This document shows, in pieces, positions 30,825-37,822 of a stretch of 44,296 nucleotides of DNA. The stretch is taken from the NCBI GenBank assembly GCA_046727855.1, contig JBKPDL010000064.1, positions 1 to 44,296 of the forward strand, in the 5' to 3' direction. Position 1 is the first letter of the stretch; the number at the start of each line of letters is the position of its first letter. Made by a program: the position numbers and the translations under genes. The notes below the pieces were generated by a model. The model ran no database searches, was not told where the DNA came from, and saw only the letters and a list, made by a program, of their open reading frames with translations. The stretch comes from DASPWV01 sp046727855 (GTDB lineage Bacteria > Acidobacteriota > Vicinamibacteria > Vicinamibacterales > UBA2999).

Positions 30825-33044
30825 ATGACCTTATGTAAACGAGGAGGCGTGGTTGCGTCTGCCCTCCTTCTGCTGAGTTCGCTCACGCTGTACGCCAGCC
30901 CGGGATTCTGGGAAGCAGCCACGCAAGCGGAGTTCCTGCGCGGCGACGTTGAAAACCTGTCGATTGACGAGCACGGTCGGCTCATGCTCGGTCCCGAAAT
31001 GCAGCGCGTGAACGACCCGAGCGTGCCCTTCATCTGGGCGGTCCTGCCGGCAAGCGACGGCGGCTTCTTCCTCGGCACAGGCAACGACGGCAAAGTGATG
31101 CGCGTCGACAAGAGCGGCGCGAGCTCGGTGTTTTTCGACAGCGGCGAAATGGAAGTGCACGCTCTCGCGCCCGGGCCCAACGGTAGCTTGTATGTGGGCA
31201 CCTCTCCTGATGGACGCATCTACAAGGTCGATGCGCGCGGGCAGGGCACGCCGTTCTTCGATCCCGAAGACAAGTACATCTGGTCGCTGGCGGCGGATGC
31301 AAAAGGCGTGGTCTACGCCGCCACCGGTGACAAGGGCATCGTGTATCGCATTACCCCTGACGGAAAGGGGGATCGATTTTTCGCGACCAAGGCGACGCAC
31401 GCGATTTCGCTTGCCGTTGATTCCAACGGTCAGCTGCTGGTGGGCACTGGTTCGCCCGGCCGCGTGTTCCGTATCGATGCGGCAGGCAAAGGGTTCCTGC
31501 TGCTCGACACGACCTATCAGGAAATCAAAGCGCTTCGTCTCGATGCCAAGGGGGTGTTGTTTGTCGCGGCTCAGAGCGGCCGCGCAGCCGGCGGTGAGGA
31601 TCGACCGGAGCCGCTGCCGACGGAAACGCCCCGTGCGCCGGTGGTGCCGACCGTGTCGACGGAAATCACTTCCTTCACGATCATCGACGTTCCAGTGACG
31701 CCGCAACCTGCCAGCCAGTCGTCGAGCGGTGCTGATCGCCGCGGGCCGACCGGCGCGATTTATCGGGTACTGCCCGATGGGCTGTGGGATCAACTGTGGG
31801 AGTCGCGCGACGAAGCGCCGTACGATGTCGCATTTGATGCTAACGGAGCGCTGCTCGTCGCGACCGGCGGTAAAGGCAAGATCTTCCGCCTCTCCGGAGA
31901 TCCGATGCGTCCAACCCTGCTGACACGCGTCTCCGCTCAGCAGGCAACGATGTTTCACCGCGCCGCCGATCGCACCTACGTGATAACCGCCAACCCGGGA
32001 CTATTGCTTGCGCTCTCCGCTTCCCGTGCAGAGCGCGGCGCGTACGAATCCGAAGTCCGCGATGCACGCATAGTGGCAACTTGGGGCACGTTGTCGTGGC
32101 GGGCCGTTACCCCCGCAGGAACGCGCGTTGAGCTCTCCACACGTTCGGGCAACACGCGAATTCCGGATGAGGCATGGAGCGATTGGTCTGCGCCCTACAC
32201 CGAGGCGAATGGCTCGGCGATCACCAGCCCAAAAGCGCGCTATCTCCAGTGGCGCGCGGTGCTCAGCAGTAAGGGCGAATCGCCGGTACTGACGTCAGTA
32301 ACGGCGGCCTATCAGCAGCGCAACGTTCGTCCCGAACTTGCTTCCATCACGGTTCACCCGCCCGGCGTTGTGTTCCAAAAGCCGTTTTCGACCGGTGAAG
32401 CGGAGATCGCCGGCTTTGATGAAGAGACTGTCGAAAAGCGCATAGGGTCGAACAACACGCCAACCGGCACGCCGGGCACACCGTCCCTCGGACGCCGAAC
32501 GTATCAAAAAGGCCTCCAGACGTTCGTTTGGAAAGGTGAGGATCAAAACAACGACGAGCTCACCTATGACGTCTTCTACCGGCGTGAGGGCGAAACGACG
32601 TGGAAGCTCCTCAAGGGCGGGCTGTCGGACACGATCCTGGTCTGGGACACGGCATCTGCGCCCAACGGCTCGTATGTCTTGAAGGTGGTGGCGTCGGACG
32701 CGAAGTCCAATCCCGCGGATGCTGCGTTGAAGGGCGAGCGCGAAAGCAACAGCTTCGATATCGACAACGCCCCGCCAAGCGTAACCCTTGGCGTACCACG
32801 CCGGGAGAGCACGACGATCGTTGTTCCGTTCGAGATTCGCGATTTGGATTCACCGCTGAATCGTGTCGAGTACTCACTCGACGCGCAACGCTGGCAGGGT
32901 GCCTTTCCGCAAGACGGCATTCTCGACAGCCGGCACGAGCAGTTCCTGTTGCGCCTCGACGGATCGGCTGCCGGACGCACACTGGTCATCCGCGCGACCG
33001 ACGCTATGAACAATACGGGCGCTGGGCAGGTGTCGCTCCGCTGA
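30825..33044 (+). CDS. Exported beta-propeller protein with C-terminal beta-sandwich region
   Basis: The 739-residue protein has a signal-like N-terminus (VASALLLLSSLTLYAS). At least five propeller blades follow at about 40-50 residue spacing, each with a turn such as GTGNDGKVMRVDKSG, GTSPDGRIYKVDARGQG, ATGDKGIVYRITPDGKG, GTGSPGRVFRIDAAGKG and ATGGKGKIFRLSG. After about residue 430 come fibronectin/Ig-like segments (for example YDVFYRREGETTWKLLKGGL, and SLDAQRWQGAFPQDG). No enzyme motif is visible. It is probably cotranscribed with the S55 gene, and the two may act together outside the cytoplasm, perhaps as protease and partner; this is inference. Confidence 0.78.
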   Translation: MTLCKRGGVVASALLLLSSLTLYASPGFWEAATQAEFLRGDVENLSIDEHGRLMLGPEMQRVNDPSVPFIWAVLPASDGGFFLGTGNDGKVMRVDKSGASSVFFDSGEMEVHALAPGPNGSLYVGTSPDGRIYKVDARGQGTPFFDPEDKYIWSLAADAKGVVYAATGDKGIVYRITPDGKGDRFFATKATHAISLAVDSNGQLLVGTGSPGRVFRIDAAGKGFLLLDTTYQEIKALRLDAKGVLFVAAQSGRAAGGEDRPEPLPTETPRAPVVPTVSTEITSFTIIDVPVTPQPASQSSSGADRRGPTGAIYRVLPDGLWDQLWESRDEAPYDVAFDANGALLVATGGKGKIFRLSGDPMRPTLLTRVSAQQATMFHRAADRTYVITANPGLLLALSASRAERGAYESEVRDARIVATWGTLSWRAVTPAGTRVELSTRSGNTRIPDEAWSDWSAPYTEANGSAITSPKARYLQWRAVLSSKGESPVLTSVTAAYQQRNVRPELASITVHPPGVVFQKPFSTGEAEIAGFDEETVEKRIGSNNTPTGTPGTPSLGRRTYQKGLQTFVWKGEDQNNDELTYDVFYRREGETTWKLLKGGLSDTILVWDTASAPNGSYVLKVVASDAKSNPADAALKGERESNSFDIDNAPPSVTLGVPRRESTTIVVPFEIRDLDSPLNRVEYSLDAQRWQGAFPQDGILDSRHEQFLLRLDGSAAGRTLVIRATDAMNNTGAGQVSLR

Positions 33045-33064
33045 GGCTGCCAGCGCCGGCCGAT

Positions 33065-33099
33065 AGAACGAAGAACGAAGAACGAAAGAACGAAGAACG
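33065..33099. repeat. Short tandem repeat, 7-8 bp unit GAACGAA
   Basis: About four to five copies of AGAACGA/AGAACGAA lie between the convergent propeller and anti-sigma genes. They are purine-only on the plus strand except for the C and show one length variation (an extra A). This is likely slippage-prone filler. No gene is seen. Confidence 0.7.
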
Positions 33100-33100
33100 G

Positions 33101-33121
33101 GCGACCAGGAAGCCTGGTCGC
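33101..33121. terminator. Hairpin between convergent genes
   Basis: GCGACCAGG (33101-33109) and CCTGGTCGC (33113-33121) form a perfect 9-bp stem with a 3-nt loop. It lies between the plus-strand propeller gene and the minus-strand anti-sigma gene and could stop transcription from either side, though there is no T-tract. Confidence 0.55.
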
Positions 33122-33166
33122 ACCATCAGCGACGACGCGCGGGTTCAGTCGCGATCGTAGGACAAG

Positions 33167-34051
33167 TCAGCCGGCCGTGACGCCGAAGTCGCCAATAGGC
33201 GCTGCCTTGACAGGAGCGGCGGAAGGAACAGGGCGCGGCTTCACCGGGGCGGCAGGACCTGACGCCTGGTCCCATCGCGGCGGGCGGAGCAAGTAGAGGT
33301 CGTAGTCGGGGCGTCCCTTCACGGTGGTCGTTGACAACAACCACACCACGCTGACCGCAATCGGGGCGCCACCCGCCTTTGCCGGCTCGAAGCGCGCCCG
33401 TGCGGCGGCATCGAGCATGGCCAGCACGATCTCGGGCCTCACCCGTAGCGCGCGGGCCTGCTCCGCGACCACTTCGAGATTCTGGACGCGTCCTTCGCGG
33501 GTCACGACTGCGGCAACGGCCAATTCTGCGTCTTCGACCGGAATCATCGACGCGTCGGCGGTGAACGATGCGCGCGGCGCAGACATGTTGTCATTGAGCC
33601 GCACCGGATTGGCGTTGGAGCCGGGATTGGCAAGGTAGTCGATCAACCCCGCGAGTGAATCCGGACGCTCGCGGCTGGCGGCATGAAGTACGCCAGCCGA
33701 CGCATAGACGCAGATGACGACGGCAAGCGTCGCACCGAGACCGGCCCACACCAGGTGCATGTCGCCGAACAGATGACGCACCTGAACGCCAAACGAGAAC
33801 TGCTGCTCGAGTCGAACGCGCTCGAGGATGATACTTGTAATCCGGCCGGCCTCGTGCGGCGCGGCCCCGGCCGCTGCGGCGACGCCGCGAAGCGCGTGGC
33901 CGATTTCCGCCAGCTCCGATGCCTCAATCCGGCACGAGACGCACTCCTGCAGATGGCTCTCGATTAACACCTGCTCGTCCAGGGTCAACTCGCCATCCAC
34001 AAACGCTTCGAGCGTTTCGCGGACACGATCGCACGGCAGGACATGCATCAT
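33167..34051 (-). CDS. Anti-sigma factor: zinc finger, membrane span, TonB-like C-terminal domain
   Basis: From the ATG at 34051 it is 294 residues. The N-terminus has SHLQECVSC (H-x3-C-x2-C) of a ZAS/zf-HC2 anti-sigma domain. A single span lies at about 103-124 (LVWAGLGATLAVVICVYASA). In the periplasmic part, AAVVTREGRVQNLEVVAEQA, then a helix, and ARFEPAKAGGAPIAVSVVWL resemble a TonB C-terminal fold. A Pro-rich tail follows. The TonB-like domain may sense an outer-membrane signal, but this is inference. The start overlaps the sigma stop by 4 nt. Frame upstream of 34051 runs through the sigma gene and is not used. Confidence 0.82.
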   Translation of the reverse strand: MMHVLPCDRVRETLEAFVDGELTLDEQVLIESHLQECVSCRIEASELAEIGHALRGVAAAAGAAPHEAGRITSIILERVRLEQQFSFGVQVRHLFGDMHLVWAGLGATLAVVICVYASAGVLHAASRERPDSLAGLIDYLANPGSNANPVRLNDNMSAPRASFTADASMIPVEDAELAVAAVVTREGRVQNLEVVAEQARALRVRPEIVLAMLDAAARARFEPAKAGGAPIAVSVVWLLSTTTVKGRPDYDLYLLRPPRWDQASGPAAPVKPRPVPSAAPVKAAPIGDFGVTAG

Positions 34052-34683
34052 GCGTGCATCCCCCGAAGCTCGCGCCGGAGCGTTTGCCGCGCACGGGTCA
34101 AGCGCGATTTGACCGTTCCGATGGCGACCGCAAGCGAATCGGCGATTTCGTCGTAGCTCAGACCGTCGATCTCGCGCAGCACAATCACAGTGCGTTGGTC
34201 GAACGGCAAGTGATCGAGCGCCGTCCAGAGCTTGGCTGCCAGCTCCTTGCGCGCCAGCGCGCGATCCGGTGACTCCGCGTCGGTCTGTTGCCGCAGCTCG
34301 CCGTGTTCGAGCACGTGGTGTTCGAGCTGTACCTGGTCGCTGCGCCGCCGGCGCCGCCACCAGCGCTGGCGGTTACGCGCCTGGTTGATCACAATGCGAT
34401 AGATCCACGTGCGCAGGGCGGATTGGCCGCGGAAGGATGGCAGCGTCCGGAAGACGCGAAGAAAGACTTCCTGTGAGAGGTCGAGCGCCTCATCGCGATC
34501 GCCGAGCAAGTGAAAGGCCAGCTGGTACACCATGCGTTCGTGAGTGGCCACCAGTTCCGCGCAGGCCCCCTGCTCGCCCGCGGCGCAGCGCTGTATTAGC
34601 GCGGCTTCGGCGGTGCCGACCTCACTCCACCCGAGTGCTCCTGCGTCTTTCACCAGTTGCTCGGCGATGAGTCGTGACTCCAT
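34048..34683 (-). CDS. ECF-type RNA polymerase sigma factor (second)
   Basis: The 211-residue protein has region 2 (HLLGDRDEALDLSQEVFLRV, then FRTLPSFRGQSALRTWIYRI) and region 4 (LSYDEIADSLAVAIGTVKSR). A basic WWRRRRR linker sits between them. The N-terminal 25 residues are poorly conserved, so the true start may be internal. It is coupled to the anti-sigma gene by an ATGA overlap. The upstream gap is full of repeats and a palindrome (34831-34844) but no clear promoter was found. It is distinct from the ECF factor at 2026-2682. Confidence 0.92.
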   Translation of the reverse strand: MESRLIAEQLVKDAGALGWSEVGTAEAALIQRCAAGEQGACAELVATHERMVYQLAFHLLGDRDEALDLSQEVFLRVFRTLPSFRGQSALRTWIYRIVINQARNRQRWWRRRRRSDQVQLEHHVLEHGELRQQTDAESPDRALARKELAAKLWTALDHLPFDQRTVIVLREIDGLSYDEIADSLAVAIGTVKSRLTRARQTLRRELRGMHA

Positions 34684-34763
34684 CAGTCTATCAACTCCCC
34701 GCCCAGGCTGACCAGATTGCAGGACCCGGGACGTAAATAGTTAGACCCCTTCGTCCCAGGAAA

Positions 34764-34948
34764 GTTCCCGGGTTCCGGAGTTCCGGGGTTCCACGGTTCC
34801 CGAGGTCGGAGGTCGAGCGACGAACCCCTGAGCGTTGCAACGCTGCGGCAGGAACCGCAGCCTTCAAACCCAAGCGTTGGAGCTCCGAGACCTCCGGAAC
34901 TTCAGAACCTCGGAACCCGGAACCTCGGACCCGGAACCTCGGAACCTT
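34764..34948. repeat. Facing clusters of GGTTCC / GGAACC repeats with two palindromes
   Basis: 34764-34805 holds degenerate GGTTCC-type units, and 34894-34948 holds their complement (GGAACCTC/GGAACCC units), so the two clusters form a long imperfect inverted repeat. Between them lie the perfect 14-bp palindrome AGCGTTGCAACGCT (34831-34844) and a stem GCTGCGG / CCGCAGC (34842-34848, 34855-34861). The region separates the divergent sigma and TPR genes. Nothing coding is seen. Confidence 0.65.
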
Positions 34949-34949
34949 G

Positions 34950-34955
34950 TATTCT
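34950..34955 (+). promoter_or_regulatory. -10-like box of the TPR gene
   Basis: TATTCT lies 7 nt before the GTG at 34963, directly after the repeat cluster, with no recognisable -35 17 bp upstream. The spacing suggests a leaderless transcript, as for lexA. Confidence 0.4.
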
Positions 34956-34962
34956 TCCTTTC

Positions 34963-36252
34963 GTGCGTCGCGCGTTGCTCGGCCTTGTCGTCCTCATCAC
35001 CGCCGGCGCCGCCGGCGCGGCTGTGTATGCGGTCTATGCGACGGAACAGGAATACGACCGCCTGATGGCTGTCGGCGACCACGCCATGGCCGCCGATCTG
35101 CCGTTTGCCGCGCTCGAGGCCTACAGCGGCGCCATCGCGTTGCGCCGCGACTCGATGGTCGCGCATCTCAAGCGCGGGATGACTTACCAGCGGCGCGGCG
35201 AGCTCGACGCCGCGTTGAAAGACCTTCGTACTGCCGCGGAACTCGACCCGACAGCGACTCGCCCGCAGGAACTGCTCGGTGACGTGAACATGGCGCTGGG
35301 CCGCTACGAGCGCGCGGTCGAACGCTACCAGGCATATCTCGCTGTCGACGACAGCGCAGCGCCAGTGTTCTACAAGCTTGGCCTCGCGCGGTATCGCGGC
35401 GGCCAGGTCGTTGCCGCTATCGAACCGTTGCGACAGGCAGTTCGCCTCGACCGCTCGCTCGCGGCCGCGCACCTGCTGCTTGGATTGTGTTTGCGCGAAA
35501 AGGGCGACGGCCCGGAAGCGCGCAAGGCGCTCGAGACCGCCACCGATCTCCAACCCGGGCTCACCGCGCCGCGCGAAGCGCTTGCCGTCATGTACGACGC
35601 GAGCGGCGAAACCGCCCGCGCGATCGATCAACTCGAAGCGCTCGTAGCGTTGGACAGCGCGCGGCCGGCACGACTCGTGGCGTTGGGACGGGCATATGCG
35701 GAGGCTGGCCGCCACGAAGCCGCGGTGCTGGCGCTGGGACGCGCAGTGGAACGATTCCCCGATTCGGCGATGGTGTACGGCGCGCTCGGCCGCGTGTGGC
35801 TGGACGCTGCCGAATCCCACGGCGATCCGGCGGCGCTGAGGAAAGCTGTTGAGGCCTTGACGACCGCAGCCAGTCATTCGGATGCGTCGAGCGAGACCTT
35901 GACGGACCTTGGCCGCGCGCAGCTGGTGGCCGGTGACAGCGCCGCGGCGGAGCGAGCGCTTCGTCAGGCGATCGCCAAGCCGCCGGTGACACCCGATGCC
36001 TACTTGCATCTCGCCACGATCGCCGCGCAGGCGAGAAACGTACCGGAGGCGCGCGACGCGCTCGTGCGGTATGCCACGCTTCTTGGCGATGGACGACCGC
36101 TCGCGGGAATCGCGACGCGGATCGCGCAGTACTCGTTGCAGCTCGGAGAGGCACGCGTCGCGGCGCGCTGGATCGATCGCGCCATCGATGAGGCTGGGCA
36201 GACGCCGGCACTTCTGGCGCTGAAGCAGCGCGCCGAGGCCGGCCGCAGATGA
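34963..36252 (+). CDS. Membrane-anchored TPR-repeat protein
   Basis: The 429-residue protein starts at a GTG and has one N-terminal span (LLGLVVLITAGAAGAAVYAVYA). TPR-like helix pairs follow along the rest of the chain, recognisable from patterns such as AHLKRGMTYQRRGELDAALK, LLGDVNMALGRYERAVERYQ, YKLGLARYRGGQVVAAIEPL and LLLGLCLREKGDGPEARKAL. These repeats form a superhelix for protein binding; no enzyme domain is present. The last codons (Arg, Arg, stop) come from an intergenic repeat unit, so the natural C-terminus may have been altered. It stands alone on its strand, and partners are unknown. Confidence 0.82.
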   Translation: MRRALLGLVVLITAGAAGAAVYAVYATEQEYDRLMAVGDHAMAADLPFAALEAYSGAIALRRDSMVAHLKRGMTYQRRGELDAALKDLRTAAELDPTATRPQELLGDVNMALGRYERAVERYQAYLAVDDSAAPVFYKLGLARYRGGQVVAAIEPLRQAVRLDRSLAAAHLLLGLCLREKGDGPEARKALETATDLQPGLTAPREALAVMYDASGETARAIDQLEALVALDSARPARLVALGRAYAEAGRHEAAVLALGRAVERFPDSAMVYGALGRVWLDAAESHGDPAALRKAVEALTTAASHSDASSETLTDLGRAQLVAGDSAAAERALRQAIAKPPVTPDAYLHLATIAAQARNVPEARDALVRYATLLGDGRPLAGIATRIAQYSLQLGEARVAARWIDRAIDEAGQTPALLALKQRAEAGRR

Positions 36253-36428
36253 ACGCGGATTTTGGTAGACGCAGATGGACGCAGATTTGTGGACGCAGAT
36301 GGACGCAGATGAACGGAGATTTTGGTAGACGCAGATGAACGCAGATGAACGGAGATTTTGGTAAACGCAGATGAACGCAGATGAACGGAGATTTTAGACG
36401 CAGATAAACACAGATGACCGCAGATGAG
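36244..36428. repeat. 36-bp-period tandem repeat built from a CGCAGATGAA core
   Basis: The unit beginning CGCAGATGAACGGAG recurs at 36304, 36340 and 36376, exactly 36 bp apart with one or two differences, flanked by more degenerate copies. Within each unit CGCAGATG occurs again at shorter spacing. The array starts inside the end of the TPR gene and supplies its TGA stop (CGC AGA TGA). Similar ACGCAGATGAACGCAGAT repeats occur between genes in several soil bacteria (from memory). No protein, CRISPR spacers or conserved RNA is evident. Confidence 0.8.
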
Positions 36429-36433
36429 CCAAA

Positions 36434-36453
36434 ACACAGGATGTCATCTGTGT
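36434..36453. repeat. Hairpin at the end of the AmpG-like gene
   Basis: ACACAG-G-ATG and CATCTGTGT pair with one bulged base, forming a short stem between the 36-bp repeat array and the convergent transporter gene. The CAGATG word suggests an inverted repeat copy. It may act as a weak terminator. Confidence 0.4.
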
Positions 36454-36460
36454 CCGCATG

Positions 36461-37822
36461 CTAGTTGTCTGCGGCGGGCCCTTCCTTCCCCGCTGTCCCG
36501 AGCGAGACGTCGGCGAGGCCCGATCGAATCATGAACCAAAAGAGGATGACGCCAGGAAACGCGATGAGCGTCGTCAGCAAATAGAAGTTGACGTAGCCCA
36601 TCATCTCAATCAGCGAACCCGCGGTTGTGCCTGTTAGAAAACGGCCGGCAATGCTCGCCAGGGCGGAGAGGAGCGCGTACTGCGTGGCGGTGAAACGCAG
36701 ATTGCAGAGAGCGGAGAGATACGCCACAACGGTGACGCCGCCGATGCCGCTGGCGAAGTTCTCGAAGCTAATCGCCGCGACCATGCCCATGTTGGTGTGG
36801 CCCGCCGCCGCGAGCGCGGCAAACCCAAAGTTTGAGACGGCCATCAACACCAGGCTGATGAGCACCGACCGCTTCATCCCGAGGCTCGCGTACATGATCC
36901 CGCCGACGAACACGCCGACAAGCAACGCAACAAAACCGAGCGCCACGTCGTAGAACGCGATTTCATCGTTCGAAAATCCAAGATCCTCGAACAGTAGCCG
37001 CAGCGTCAGGTTGGCCAGTGTGTCGCCGATCTTGTGGATCAGAACGAACAGGAGGACGACGAGCGCGCCATCGCGTCTCAGGAACTCGGCCAGCGGGCTG
37101 AAGTAGGCAATGACGGCTTGAATCGCGCCTCGGGGTGCCGCCGGCTCGCGATGTCTGCGCGGCTCGCCCATGACCACTCCGACGAGCATGGCCGGCAGCG
37201 CGAAGAGCGCGCATGTCGTGTATGCAGCGGCCCATCCGTAACGTGCTGCGACGATCAGTGCAGCCGCGCCGGCAGCGGCGGCGCCGATGCGCCAGCCGTA
37301 CTGCGACATGCCGGACCCGACGCCAAGTTGCCGCGGCTCCAGCAGCTCGATTCGGTACGCGTCGATAATGATGTCGTAGGTGGCCCCGGCAAATCCGACG
37401 AGGATGGCCGCAAGGGCCACTGTCCCGAGAGTCTGCTGCGGATCCAGACTGCCGAGAAACACCACTGAAGCCATGACGAGCAGGCCCACGAACCAGAGCC
37501 ACGAACGGCGTTGGCCGTAGCGCGCGAGCAGAGGAATGCGGGCCGTATCGACGACAGGCGCCCAGATCCATTTCAGGTTGTAGGCAAGAAAGGTGAGTGC
37601 GAACGCGGTGACCGCGCTTTTTTTGATGCCGTATTGCGCCAGGCGCGTGGTCAGCGTCGCGCCGATCATCGCGAACGCCGCACCAGAGGACACGCCAAGA
37701 AACGCCGCTGCCAAGGGGGCCCGCTCGACATACGGCCGCACGCCTTCGGGGAGATAGGCGCGCCAGTCGCGCGCCGATACCGCACCGTGTTCGTACACGT
37801 CGTGATTCAGCGCGTTGCCCAC
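36461..37822 (-). CDS. AmpG-like major facilitator transporter (muropeptide permease family)
   Basis: The 453-residue protein has about 12 hydrophobic spans. The family signature YDIIIDAYRIELLEPRQLG follows the fifth span, with GVSSGAAFAMIGATLTTRLA and YNLKWIWAPVVDTARIPLL earlier, as in AmpG transporters that import anhydro-muropeptides for wall recycling. The start is a GTG that shares its G with the stop of the sigma-54 activator (TAGTG), so translation is coupled. Whether muropeptides are the substrate is inference; some AmpG-like proteins carry acetyl-CoA or siderophores. Confidence 0.82.
   Translation of the reverse strand: MGNALNHDVYEHGAVSARDWRAYLPEGVRPYVERAPLAAAFLGVSSGAAFAMIGATLTTRLAQYGIKKSAVTAFALTFLAYNLKWIWAPVVDTARIPLLARYGQRRSWLWFVGLLVMASVVFLGSLDPQQTLGTVALAAILVGFAGATYDIIIDAYRIELLEPRQLGVGSGMSQYGWRIGAAAAGAAALIVAARYGWAAAYTTCALFALPAMLVGVVMGEPRRHREPAAPRGAIQAVIAYFSPLAEFLRRDGALVVLLFVLIHKIGDTLANLTLRLLFEDLGFSNDEIAFYDVALGFVALLVGVFVGGIMYASLGMKRSVLISLVLMAVSNFGFAALAAAGHTNMGMVAAISFENFASGIGGVTVVAYLSALCNLRFTATQYALLSALASIAGRFLTGTTAGSLIEMMGYVNFYLLTTLIAFPGVILFWFMIRSGLADVSLGTAGKEGPAADN

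Noticed and set aside
29888..31958. Two long minus-strand open frames opposite the S55 and propeller genes
   Set aside because: Both are shadows of well-supported plus-strand genes with signal peptides and family motifs.
36244..36428. Possible CRISPR array (regular 36-bp period)
   Set aside because: Consecutive units are nearly identical over the full 36 bp, so there are no unique spacers; no cas genes are nearby.
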